DNA from: Cliona cf. orientalis
Lineage: Eukaryota > Porifera > Demospongiae > Clionaida > Clionaidae
Direction of reading: 5' to 3'
DNA: 64,000 nucleotides
Assembly: GCA_963930775.1 (NCBI GenBank)
Contig: OZ005689.1
Location: 9,126,854 to 9,190,853 of the forward strand
The notes under the pieces are model-generated. The model ran no database searches and had not been told where the DNA came from. It saw only the letters and a program-made list of their open reading frames with translations. This document shows positions 35,097 through 50,320 of the stretch, in pieces. The position numbers and the translations under genes are program-made. Position 1 is the stretch's first letter, and each line of letters starts with the position of its first letter.

Positions 35097-36149
35097 ATGG
35101 CTCAAGTTCCAAAAAATTACTCCCAGAGATCTCAGCAGCGGCATGTGCTGTTATCAATAGTTGCAGCTGTTATTGTTACCTTGTGCAGTATTTCTGAAGG
35201 TATAATATAATAATTTATGTTATTACTGGTAATAAGCTTCGGAAATCAATTACTGTCACTAAGTAATATAATACTTTTCAATAGGCGCGGTAACCTTTAT
35301 CTCTGAACCTCGAAATATGACAGTACTGGAAGGTAATTCTGTCAGATTCGAGTGTGATTTTGAGGGCAGTGATTTGACCCCTAGCTGGATCATCAACAAC
35401 TCCGTCTATTATCATACAAATTTACCACTGATTTATTCATTCGATGAACAGGATTTTTCGCTCATTATAAAGAATGTATCCCTTGATTTGAGTGGTACCT
35501 CGTTTGAATGTATTGTGGGTCGGAGAAAAAGTGCCAAAGGTGTGCTTATTGTCCTAAGGTCACAAGTAAATTCTAGTCATCCTGAGACTCCATCAGAAGG
35601 TAAATTCACAGCATACAATAATTATTATTATTCAGGACTGCTTTTCCGATGATAGACTTCAATGCCACTGATTTTGGATTATTTCTATCAACTAGTACTT
35701 TACTCAGTACACAATCACTAGTAACTACTTCTTTTGATGAGCATCAAACTAAAATTTCTACTCTTTGGTTGGGTAAGTGTGCACATTCACATTTAATTTA
35801 ATTGATCATTGGTTTATGATTTTTAATCTAACCCGTGATTTCATCAATTATATTATTGCAGTGACTTTGGGCGTTGTCATGCTTGCAATTATTGTATTGT
35901 ATCTGTTGCTGTTAGTCGTTGTGGTATCAGTCAGATCATGTGCTTCATACAAGAAGCGAACAAGAGGTGAATTATTTTAGATTTTATGCATAGACAGCTG
36001 CTACATAATTGGTTAATTCATTAAATTTGGTTACAGCTAATTCTGTTGCAATAACTGAAATGAACGATGCATACGGAGTATTCAATAATGAAGTTGCAAT
36101 GAAAGTAAATCCGGCTTATGAAGATCTTCAGCTTTACAGACATAACTAA
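35097..36149 (+). CDS. Short type I membrane receptor with one Ig-like domain
   Basis: Exons 35097-35199, 35285-35599, 35656-35772, 35862-35966 and 36037-36149 join with phase-1 GT/AG introns into a 250-residue product. Exon 1 is a signal peptide (HVLLSIVAAVIVTLCSISEG). Exon 2 is an Ig-like domain (FECDFEGS, SWIINNSVYYHTNLP, SFECIVG). Exon 3 is a Ser/Thr-rich stalk. Exon 4 is the membrane helix (VVMLAIIVLYLLLLVVVVSV) followed by basic residues. Exon 5 is a tail with DAYGVF, an NPAY motif of the PTB-binding NPxY type, and YEDLQLY. The exon 3 acceptor was placed after GATGATAG, because the nearer CAG puts a stop in frame. The ATG at 35083 is out of frame. It is a paralogue of the minus-strand gene that starts 208 bp away. 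Confidence 0.85.
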
Positions 36150-37454
36150 TAATAGCAGTATTATCATCATTAATATCTTGCAGTTTGCTTGATTAACAAC
36201 AAAATATTGAAGTTTATAACAAGAGTAGTGTACTTAAACACGATTGCAACTAGCAAATTTGGCCCGCGGGTGGATGCTTACCCGATATAAAAATGAGTAC
36301 AGAATTAAGCTGTCATTAATTGATCCCTATTTGTTACATGCATAATAATTATGAGTGTTAATATTAATAATAGGTGGTTGTATGGACTGATGTTCCAGTA
36401 TTGAATCACAATATCCACAATAATATGAGTTGTGTAGCCTTCTTGCCAGACTCTGTTCCTTGCATGTATAATAATATGCTTCTCTCAGCATGAAGAATTA
36501 AAATGCATGTTACAGTAATACTCAAGTGGGGGATAGAACCGGGGAATAAGTTCTGACTAAAAAAATAAACTGCTCCCAAGATATAAATATCCTATATATC
36601 AGCACTAGTATTGGTCCTAAACATTGTAGCCTCTCTTGTTAAAACAGAGGTATAATAACTATAATAATAATATTATTATTTGAATGTGAAAGTGTTGTGT
36701 GGGCACTAACAGGTTGTGGCGCACAATAACATTACAGTTCAAAGTACGTAAATAATTATTATGAAATAATATTGACAGTGGAGGGAGACAGTAGCTATAT
36801 AGCTAACTGTTGCTCAAGTTAAACATTATAGCTAATATTATCTATCTATCTAGATCTGGTGATATATAAGTAATATAGCCTATCTACATAAAAAGCTATT
36901 GTACGTGGATTATGTCAGTTTGATGATAAGGTATAGAATAATAATTATTATAGTGTATGATTATTGATCTGTATTTATTTTAGTTTGAAGTTTGCTAACT
37001 AATGTTTTACCCAAAGACGTTATCCAGTTATTAGTAAAAACAATGCTGATACTATAATATCTATGCAATAAAAAGCCACTATGATGCGTGATACCGCATA
37101 TAATATTATTATACTCGAGCTCTTCACCTACCATGAAGTATCATTATCACAGTTACTGTGTACATGAGTATTCACTGTGGTGCGTGGTCGTTAATCCCAC
37201 ACACTACTAAAAAACCACCGTACCACTCTAGCTGTTCCTATACCAACTAATTAATTAAGCCGATTCCCTCAATATAATATTATATCAAGGAATGAAAGAA
37301 AGCATCTACAAATTTCCGAGCCCAGAAGTGCCATGGCTCAATGTGGAAAGCCAAGCAGAATGTGGTAATACCATACGCATGCACTACACCCTAGCTATTG
37401 CATGCATTTACAATCACCTATCTGTTTACGACTGGGTAATGGTGTCAATAATAT

Positions 37455-37637
37455 TATGGAGATTTATGTATCAGATACAGATGTCATCGATGAAGTTAAT
37501 GAGGAGTATGCTACACAAGTATCAGCGTATGCAATAAGTATCAATAATTATTATTATCATTAAATGTTAATCAACAATAATTATTATTTTGTATGAACCA
37601 GTGTCTGTGATCGATGGGTACGAAGTTGTTGATTAAC
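37455..37637 (+). other. Possible orphan receptor-tail exons
   Basis: An open stretch with EIYVSDTDVIDEV and EEYATQVSAYA ends at a GTATCA that could be a donor. A phase-compatible acceptor near 37602 leads to VSVIDGYEVVD and a stop. The spaced tyrosines recall the tails of the nearby Ig receptors. No upstream exon was found, so it may be a remnant. The flanks 36150-37280 and 37640-38860 show no other gene. Confidence 0.25.
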
Positions 37638-38861
37638 ATTTTTGGTGGCAGCTGGCTATCCATGAAGCTGTCACTGTTTAATGATTTTGCATGGAAACAT
37701 TTAATTTAATTGTTGTATATGAATGTGTACATTATTAAATAACGATCCAAGAGAGTTCTCGGATGTTAACTTAGCAGTCAAAAAAGTTAATTGCCTATTA
37801 ACTAAGTCGTCCAGTTAAAAGATACTAGCCATAGATGCTATATTATCAGCTTTGAACTCCATAGACATGCATGTACAGCATCAATATATAAACTGGCCAA
37901 AAGACTATGTCAGAGTACGTGAACTCTACTACTGGACCACCATATTATTAATATTGTACACATGCACAGAATTGTGTGCACTTGCATAAAAGGGCGCAGG
38001 AAGCCACTTAGTATGAACTGGCAGACACTGAATGGGGTATGGTCCACTGTAGTCAAGGGTGGAGAACGCTCTGAGGGGCTCATGATCACACTTTGAAGAT
38101 AATTAAGAGTCATTGGGGTACCTGACGGCTTCCCCAGGAAAAATTTGCTCCATGTAAGAGAGTGCTGCTTCAGTCTGAGAACTTTTGACAATACGTAATT
38201 TGAGGCCTCTTAATTTGTTATGATACAGCAGTACATCCTTTCAAAAATGAGGGGCTCAGCCCCCACCAACTACTTTCAGAGTTGGTTGGATCAGAGGAGG
38301 GAGGTAATTTTAAAGATTACTAATTAAATACTATAAATATATCCTTACAGTCTACTGTTGCATACAGTATTATACTAATTTAATGTGTGCAGTAATTATT
38401 ATCTAGCACAAGGTCAAGGTTAAAATTAACATTAGCAAGATTGGATAAAAACAACATAATTATTATTATAATTTTATTATTATTAGTATTCAGTAGCAAC
38501 AAGCCCTATCTTGGAAGTGATATCGATGGACTTAGAACCACAAGTATGCATTAGCTTTATTTTGGAAATCAGCTCTAAGGTTAATCAATTTGTAGCACTC
38601 TAATGTTTACAAACTTTGCAGGTTATATTAAACCTGACCTGACAAATTCTACAAGAAGCTGTGAAGACTGAAACTATCACTTACCTATGTAACTCTAGAT
38701 ATTAGTTTGTTTTTCTGGCTGCCATAGAATCTCATAAAATGTTAAGTGGAACACTATTTTCTTCCTCGATCTCAACAAATAAAAAATATGTAATTAAAAT
38801 AAAAAAATGAGATCTTAAGTGAATCAATATTCTAGTTACAAGGAACTTGAACTATACCCTC

Positions 38862-38988
38862 AGTTCAAGTTGTACACTAGTAAAGTGTTGAAATTAATTA
38901 TGATAGTATGATGGCAGTACCAGTTTAGGATGCATCATACTAACATGATTAATTTCAATACTTTACAATTAAGTGTACAACTTGAACT
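38862..38988. repeat. Short hairpin repeat
   Basis: Arms AGTTCAAGTTGTACACTAGT and its inverted partner AAGTGTACAACTTGAACT continue inward through TTGAAATTAAT and ATTAATTTCAA, leaving a loop of about 45 bp. It looks like a palindromic MITE. Confidence 0.7.
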
Positions 38989-39500
38989 AATTTGGAAATC
39001 ATTATACAGCTAGCCCTACATTCTGTGTTGGTTTATCATCAAGGGCTTATAGACTATAAGCCCTTGCACTGCCTGTCTGTATGATGAAGCCAGGCGGATT
39101 AATACTAATTATGAGTATACGTATTAGGTTTCTTCCTCATCCACCAGTGAGACTTTTAATTAGATCATGTAAGAAGATAGCTCGTTTATGCATGTAAATT
39201 TAATATTTTCACCAGATTTTGCTGCTCTGAAATTGATACTTTAAGGGTAAAATGTGTAATACTATACTTGGACGCAAGGGCCATACATTGGAATGTGATT
39301 ATATAGTAGAATTTGCCATTAAAAGTATTCTCACACTGATAGCATAAAAGCTTGTATGCGTACAGAGCTAGACTAGTTGACCATTGTCAGTTGTTGCACC
39401 AGCATCAATATCAATCTTCCTCGGCAACAATTCAAGCTTTTGAAAGACAGTACATTCAAACTCTGTATCAGCTCAGCTTGAAATTCTGACCTATAGCAAA

Positions 39501-40515
39501 ATGAAGGAAGGCATCCTGATACTGTGTGCACTGCTGTGTATGCATGTGGCTTATGGATATCCAGCAGATTTTCAAGATGCAGGTTATAGTCTTGCATGCA
39601 TGCCAAAATGTTTGTACCAGCTCATAGCTAACATTAATTATTTTACTTAAATTATGAATGACTAGATCAGCTATACTATTAAGATACAATAATAATATTA
39701 TTATTTTGCATATGCAGCAGCCGTTGCTGAAGAACTTGGTCATCCTAAACCTCCTAAACCACAAATGATGGGTAAATAAAAGTAACTGGATCATCAATAA
39801 TTATTTAAAATACACACCACGTTATGATTACAATTTTCAGAGCAAGAGACCATGATGGCTGCTGAAACAGAAAACGCTCAGCCATCCCCTCCACTGGCTA
39901 AAGGAATGGGTGAGCTAGCTATAATTACCTTACCAACCGACATACAAAATAGAAAAAAAACAAAACAAACATAATAATATTATATTTAGTTGCAGTGTCC
40001 TCATTAAAGTTAGTGAAATTGGTGTATATGTATTACTGGAATTTTGCTACCATGCATAAAATTAATGTCAATTATTTAAATTTGTTGTTCAGCATTTATG
40101 CAGATGTTGAATGCCATAATAAATGGAGGATTCAATGCAAAAGCTGAGAAAGTCAGTGTTCCAAATGGGCTCAAATCAACAGGGTGGGATGTAAGACTTC
40201 AAGTGGCAGTACGCAACCGTCGGGCAGAACCAGTTAATTGGTGGTGGGTGGATTACTCTGGCAATCCAGTATTGTATGGAATTATCTCACCTGGGGGTGG
40301 CATTCAACAGTTGACATTTGGCACTCACCCATGGCTCGTTACCGACGCTAACGGTCAAGTCATTAGCTCAGTTATCCCGTACAAATCCAATATGGAACTG
40401 ACCATTGAGTAAGTACTATAATAATTTTATTATTATTGCATTATTTTTGATGTGGTGTGCTATTACAGTGCATGATTTATTATTGTGCAGGAATACTGCT
40501 TCTTGGTCTAAATAG
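39501..40515 (+). CDS. Secreted protein with a VHL beta-like domain
   Basis: Exons 39501-39582, 39718-39771, 39841-39909, 40093-40408 and 40491-40515 splice cleanly to 181 residues. Residues 1-20 are a signal peptide (MKEGILILCALLCMHVAYGY). Residues 21-70 are a Pro/Glu/Met-rich linker. Residues about 85-172 match the von Hippel-Lindau beta-domain: VNWWWVDYSGNPVLYG, then an SPGGG turn and the hallmark TFGTHPWLVTDANG. The VHL alpha (elongin-binding) domain is absent. In animals VHL recognises hydroxyproline in HIF inside the cell. A secreted, single-domain form cannot be assumed to do that; it could bind another hydroxylated ligand such as collagen, which is inference. Exon 2 has a tandem CAGCAG acceptor. 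The start codon directly precedes the signal peptide. Confidence 0.85.
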
Positions 40516-40776
40516 AAGCCTCGTTAAAGATTTTTGATCGACCTAAAAATTCCCAACAACAACATTATCTGAAACAAATTCATGACATTGTATTTTAGAC
40601 TAGTTGGTGCAAACTATAACATTAAAATTAACTTGGTATTGACTTATTAGTAGCTACAGTAATGTTTCAAGAGTATTAAAATCAATTTCAATGAAAATTT
40701 TAATTTCTACTTGAAATCAACATAATTTAATAACATTGATTCAGAAGTGACATCGTTCTCAGTTGCTATCTGCATG

Positions 40777-40879
40777 AAACAAACGAAGATTCTTTGGGGA
40801 CAACTTGACTGTTCTGAGGATGACTAGAGCATCTAGTCGAAACGTCGGCAAGTTTTACCGAATGAATCTTCGTTTGTTT
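40777..40879. mobile_element. Short element with hammerhead-ribozyme-like motif
   Basis: Inverted ends AAACAAACGAAGATTC and GAATCTTCGTTTGTTT are perfect over 16 bp. At 40814-40848 the interior has CTGAGGAT, then a 7-bp stem GACTAGA-GCA-TCTAGTC, then GAAACGTCGG. This resembles a hammerhead core (CUGANGA, stem II, GAAAC) with one extra U, so activity is doubtful. Motifs of this form occur in Penelope-like elements and related short repeats. Confidence 0.5.
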
Positions 40880-40929
40880 TATTAATAATATTGATGATAG
40901 ATTTAGGCCATCTACTAAAGAAATGGCAG

Positions 40930-41345
40930 AGTTGCCTCTGGGCATCAGTAGCGTTTTCGTGAGTGGCACCCGACTCACTGGATATTCACCAATTCCTTAC
41001 CAGTGGCACTATCGAGCGTGGCTGTTCGCCTAACTCCTTACCAGTAGCGCTTTCATGAGTGGTTGTACACATGGGCCGCCTAATAATAACTATCCAAGTG
41101 GCTGTGCACGACTATAATATCAGTAGAGCAGGTGTGCACCTAACTCCTTACCAGTAGCGCTATCATGTATGGGTGTGCACCTAACTCCTTATCAGTATCG
41201 CTACGTATAATTACGAGCGGTTTGTACGCCCAATTCCTTACCAGTAGCGCTATCATGTGTGGGTGTGCACCTAACTCCTTATCAGTATCGCTATTATGAG
41301 CGGTTTGTACGCCTAATTCCTTACCAGTAGCGCTATATAGCGCGC
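40930..41345. repeat. Tandem repeat around CCTTACCAGTAGCGCTATCATG
   Basis: Seven or so degenerate units of about 55-65 bp share CCTAACTCCTTACCAGTAGCGCT and a following GAGTGG or GAGCGG. They differ by small indels. No gene is seen. Confidence 0.7.
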
Positions 41346-41439
41346 TACGGCTGATCACCAGCATGATCATGAGTAATATTATTACCAGTAGCGGATGTAC
41401 ACCTGCCCATGGGTGCTTAAACATAACTCGTGATTCCTG

Positions 41440-42650
41440 CCGATATGAGCGCTTACCCAGGGGTGGTACTAAAAGTAGGAACGGGGAAATGAGAAACGAG
41501 AAATTGGAAATGAGGAAATGGAAATGGAAATGGAAATGGTCGTCGTTGTTGGCAATGTTGCTAGTTGACAATACCGTAGTCTATCTATGGTGTATCAAAA
41601 GGTCGGTTGTAAAGGTTTAGTTTGTCAAAATTATAGATACTATCATAGATCTCTTGTAGTTACTATGAAATAGGGGTGCTTATGCATGTGTACCCCTAGC
41701 CTCGTCCCCAGGCCGCTCTCTTGGGGCGAGGCTAGTGTACCCCCTTTCGGTCACATAAGCAACAATTCAGGCTGGATTCCATAAGATGTTTAGCTACTGA
41801 GTCACCAACCAAGTTCAGATCATTGGCCACCCCATGGTCACTCAGAGCTTGGTATGATGCAAGTAAACCAAAGCAAGTCACAGTGACATCTTCAATACAG
41901 TCACCAACAAATTTTGAGATAATTTGTTGAACCTTGTAGCTACATCTACCAGCCTGTATCAGGGGCCAATACTGAGTCATGCCAGGTAGTCTCAGGACTC
42001 TGGCGGGCCAGACAGCCTGATTCTATAGTTTTTGTGACTATAGCGAAATACACATAAAGGTTAATACTCGTGGCCATATTATTTGCAGTGGTGACTTCGG
42101 TGAGTAAAATTACAGCTGAGTACAATTGATGCTATTACACGTACAATGCCGTACAGTAATAGTAGGTCGTCATAATTTTCTTATGTCTACTCACACACAC
42201 TTTACACATATGGATCAGAAAATGCTCCCCCCCGAACTGTCCCTACTCTACTATCTATGGCCAGACTGAGTCCAGGCTGAGATTCTGTGATGTAGTTACA
42301 CACCCAGAGTCTGAGACTAAACCTGAACAGACTCACAAGAGCAGAAATCAAATATGTGCACACTTTAACAGCGTCCATGGCTATGAAACTAGTCTGTTAC
42401 CTGCACGAGCTATAGGAATTTGCATGCAACTGAAAACTTAATTGTTTATCTAGTGACGACCATTTCCATTTCCGTTTCCATTTCCTCATTTCCAATTTCT
42501 CATTTCTCATTTCCTCGTTCCTACTTTTAGTACAACCCCTTACCGAGGGTATGTATTGCATACGTTTGTATAGAAGCTGCTATATTGACCCCATGAAATG
42601 CGATACACGGGCGCTTACCTGGGAGTGGGCGCCGGGACACTACGGTATTA
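41440..42650. mobile_element. 1.2-kb foldback element with GAAATG-rich arms
   Basis: GGTACTAAAAGTAGGAACG and a run of GGAAATGGAAATGG near 41468-41540 recur inverted at 42462-42535 (CCATTTCCATTTCC, CGTTCCTACTTTTAGTAC). GCGCTTACCCAGG-like words lie outside both arms. The interior has no coding frame, only the small insertion at 41697. Confidence 0.65.
41697..41734. mobile_element. 38-bp minimal MITE with 9-bp target duplication
   Basis: TAGCCTCGTCCCCAGG and TTGGGGCGAGGCTA are almost the whole element; six bases (CCGCTC) separate them. GTGTACCCC is duplicated exactly at 41688-41696 and 41735-41743. The ends match those of the larger TAGTCTCG family. Confidence 0.85.
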
Positions 42651-42719
42651 CCCCATGTGCATAGTAAAGTAATGGGTTTGGCATATTTCTCTCTTTCTCC
42701 TTGTTGAAGTCAGTTGCAG

Positions 42720-46732
<4,013 letters not shown>

Positions 46733-47332
46733 TGCCGTATAGCTGGAAATATTCGAGGGATCCAATTTTCGCGGTTTTCGCGGTTGATCGGCAATCCACG
46801 AAAATTAAATCTGCGAAATAAAAGCCTGCACGTGCGATTAGCAGGGGGCGTGGCCATGGTGGATGGCATGCATGCTAGCTGGAGTTCCAGCTTAGTCAAC
46901 ACGCATACCAGTTCGTTTTCAGCTGGGCCCATGACAAGACCATGGGGCCCAAGAACATTAGGATGTGACCGATGATTACTCCCAATCTTACCCCTGCTAC
47001 AGCGAACGGATCGCGATGGTTTTCAAGGTAGCTATAGCACACGAAACTTCCTCGTACACGTAATAACCACGGATCATAGCCTTAGTTATATGCGATTAGC
47101 ATGCCATCTCTTATACTAGCTTTTGCTAGCTAGCTAGCTAGCTAGCCACCCGATATGCGATCTCATAGGTACAGAAGTTTTCGGCTGGTTTGAACTGCAG
47201 CGCGCATTGCAGTAGGAGGCGGAGTCATTCAAGCATTGTGGGTGGAGCAGTTTTGGAACGTCCATCCGCGAAAATTAGATCGTGAAATCTTTGTCCATCC
47301 GCGAAAATTAGATCGTGAAATCTTTGTCATAC

Positions 47333-47425
47333 TTAGCACTGTAGAGCAATTTTTAGGTCCTTGGAATGTTAATCAAAGCGGCTAATTGACATTCCAAAGA
47401 CCTAAAAATTGCTCTACAGTGCTAA
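47333..47425. repeat. Near-perfect 37-bp-arm hairpin
   Basis: Arms TTAGCACTGTAGAGC.. (47333-47369) and ..GCTCTACAGTGCTAA (47389-47425) pair at 36 of 37 positions, and the single exception can form a G-U pair. The loop is 19 bases. It is a palindromic MITE or a pre-miRNA-sized hairpin. Just before it, CATCCGCGAAAATTAGATC is duplicated in tandem (47263-47327). Confidence 0.8.
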
Positions 47426-47609
47426 CTAAGAGGGGCTCCCCCACTAAATCAATAGCGCTGAGTTCGAAAATCACAACGATATCCTCTTAAAATCTTCACG
47501 AAAGCCTATAATAGCAATTTAATTAGTGAACTATTAGCCAAAGGTCAAGCGTGTCCTACCTCCTCTGCCACGTACCACGGGGATTGGGGACTAGGAACAA
47601 GACTAAACT

Positions 47610-47969
47610 TAGTCTCGTGCCCAGCCCCTTTTGCACCCGCGAGAAAGGGTCTGGGCCCGGGAATTGGGGGGAATCGTGCACATCCAGCGTGTCACAGTGG
47701 AATGTGTGACGCGTTCAATAATACGCACGTTAACGCGTTGCAATCATTAATTGAATATTAATTTTTTGGTCATGGCGCGGCGCGCGCACGCGTGCCGCAT
47801 TGATGTTTGTATAATTACATTCCTTGCGTTCTTGAATTGTCATGTGCTGCGTGCTGCAATCTGATTGGTGTTTGGAAATTCCTTAACAGGGACACGCCGG
47901 ATGTGCACAATTCCCCAGACCCTCTCTCTAGCTCTCTTTCTGAGTAGGCGGGGCTGGCGCGCGAGACTA
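47610..47969. mobile_element. TAGTCTCG-family element with 9-bp target duplication
   Basis: It begins TAGTCTCGTGCCCAGCCCC and ends in the inverted GGGGCTGGCGCGCGAGACTA. GACTAAACT is repeated exactly at 47601-47609 and 47970-47978. The interior is CpG-rich. A related end (ACGCGAGACTA) occurs near 49622-49632. Confidence 0.9.
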
Positions 47970-48060
47970 GACTAAACTACTTTGTGAAAAATGTTATAAT
48001 TGCAAGAAATGCAGAGCAAGTCAAGTACTAGTGAATTTCAGCAACTGCAGGTAACTGGGA

Positions 48061-49098
48061 CTACAGAAGTTGATCCAACACAAAATGCAAGAATTCTATA
48101 AATGCAAAGAGGTCTTCTTTCTTTTGTGGAGGATAGTCACTCAGCTGAACTTTCTCGTACCAGACTAGCTCCAGCTTCCTAGAGCGGGAGGAGGAGGAAG
48201 AGGAGCTGCTGTTTCTTGTGATTGGAAGCTTGAGCTTGAAGTAGTGGGTTGTTCCCACATCTGTTAAGGCAACTACAATGCTCGAAAGGTCTACATCACA
48301 CCCTAATAGGGCGTAGTATCCTTCCACCATAGCTTGGGCAAGATCGTTTTCACAAACACTAGCCAAGTGAGCAGCTACATCTTGTTTAAGTCCATAAAGG
48401 ATAAGACTTAAGATCCTTTTTCCATCACTGGATACTTCGACTGCTGCCACCAAATAGTCTGTACAATAGTTGTTGAGCACTTTGCCAAACGGTATTATTT
48501 CTAATTTCTTCCCCGCCTTCTTTGGGTATAGCTCCAAACCTTGCACAAGCATATCGCACAGCACAGGCATCTTTCCCATCTCATTTGCTGCTGCATCAAC
48601 AAATTTGAAATATCTCTCCATCCACAGAGTATCCAAGCATGGATACTCCTGATGGCATGACTTCCACTTTCCCCGCGTGGGCTTCCACTGAGTCTGAGTG
48701 CATGAAAGTGCTAGTAGGCCTGACACAGTTTTCCAATTTAAGTCCGGTGAACTTGGCCGTACAATTCCTTTCAGTACTTTTAGTACTAATGAAGCCTACA
48801 TGAGTAGCAGATATACATGTATACCAAGCAAAAACATTAAATGTATATAAAATACCTCCAAATATTCCTTCACCAATTCTGGACAATCATTCCTTAATAC
48901 TTCCCCCTTTTCCCATGTCGGCTCAAACTCCCCCTCCCACTTGACCAGGAACTGCTCCTCTTCGTGCAACACTCGACGTCGCATGATCGAGTCTATAGCG
49001 AACCTCGCCTGTATATATGTTTTCAACAACTAGCTAGCTAGAAGGCACTGTGAGGTACACATATCAAACATTACCTCCTTTTCCACTTTGCCTGCCAT
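48061..49098 (-). CDS. Chromodomain protein with unknown C-terminal domain
   Basis: Exons 49075-49098, 48856-49008 and 48061-48795 join in phase 0 to 303 residues. The start is MAGKVEKE. Exon 2 is a chromodomain (FAIDSIMRRRV, then EQFLVKWEG, EPTWE and LVKEYL), the fold that binds methylated histone tails or serves as a targeting module in retroelements. The usual aromatic cage is only partly visible: the first aromatic is F and the second W. Exon 3 codes about 245 residues I cannot assign (LWMERYFKFVDAAANEM, FGKVLNNYC, ILYGLKQDVAAHL), with a nine-serine run near the end. The frame is intact, so a host gene is plausible; domestication from a transposon is possible. A minisatellite lies at the presumed promoter. 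Confidence 0.75.
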
Positions 49099-49104
49099 TC
49101 TGGA

Positions 49105-49375
49105 TGAGGGAAGACGAATGTGCTGCTTGAGTTGTCTTGACACTGGGTGAGGGAGCAAGTGGTGTGCGGTCCTCCGCTCGACGACGGAAGACCAATGTGT
49201 TGCTCGAGTTGTCTAAGTTGACACTGTGTGGGTGAGGCCGGGAACAACTGATGTGCGATCCTCCGCTCGACGACGGAAGACCAATGTGCTGCTCGAGTTG
49301 TCTAAAGTTGACACTGGATGAGGGAACAACTGAAGTGCGCTCGACGATGGAAGACCAATGTGCGTATCCAGCTCC
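49105..49375. repeat. Minisatellite upstream of the chromodomain gene
   Basis: Three to four units of roughly 80-110 bp share CGCTCGACGACGGAAGACC and TGCTCGAGTTGTCT. They start 7 bp upstream of the start codon and may be 5' UTR or promoter. From 49640 to 50310 nothing else is recognised, apart from a partial inverted repeat with ATTTGAGGTCAG (near 49718) and CTGACCTCAAAT. Confidence 0.75.
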
Positions 49376-50320
49376 TCGTACTAGGCGCGTCCAATCAGAT
49401 TGCAGCTTTTCGGCGTTACCAAGGTCACGCGCGGATGCAAAAATTGCGCATTGTTGTAGAACATCGCGAGTCCATTGAAATGTTAGGGAAGCGCGCGCCG
49501 CGCAATATTAACCGTGACGTGACGTCACGTACAACAATCAATTATTGCATTCCTACGCGACAACTCGATGTATAATTTGCACTACACCAGACTCTCTCCC
49601 CGTAGGTGTAAGAGGCTGGCTACGCGAGACTAGGGTCATAGGACGTCCTCAATTTCATCAACACTAGTACACCACGGCTGCACAGGAGGAGCATTCCACG
49701 AGGCTTCTGATGGCTACAATTTGAGGTCAGTTGTGAAGAAGGCTCCTATTCTTGTGAATGATTCATTACATCACTTCTTTTATCCATCCAGGTGATAACC
49801 ACCCAGTTACCAGTCAGTATGTAGCTGGATTCTACAGGAGAGTAAGGTGAACCGTCACAGTGTGTGTGCTGAGGCCAGTTTCTCACCTGCCCACCATTAG
49901 GACAGGCAATATGGATTAGGTATGGACAATCCTCCACAGATAATATCTTTGCGGGAATGGTCAAGTCTGACCTCAAATGATGCCACAGTGGGCCTTTTGC
50001 TTTCCAGCTTTGGGATATGTAGTAAAGCCATCAAATTTGTATCCTGCAGGTGTAAATCGTAGGAGACAGGTACCATGGGACCCATACGAGAGTTGCCACC
50101 CCCCTCCCCATTCCTTCGCCTATGCTCATTTGCAGTGACACCCGTACATTTATAATGGGGGATAGGGGCATAGTAAGGAACTTCTAGCGTTGATCAGTAG
50201 GCTAGTATTTGAAAATGTATTGTATTGTCACTTTGGTGGCTATACTCTTAATGTAGCTGAGACATTGATATAACTGATAATCTGTGCATCTCTTCAGGAG
50301 TTGATACATGTACTGTATAC

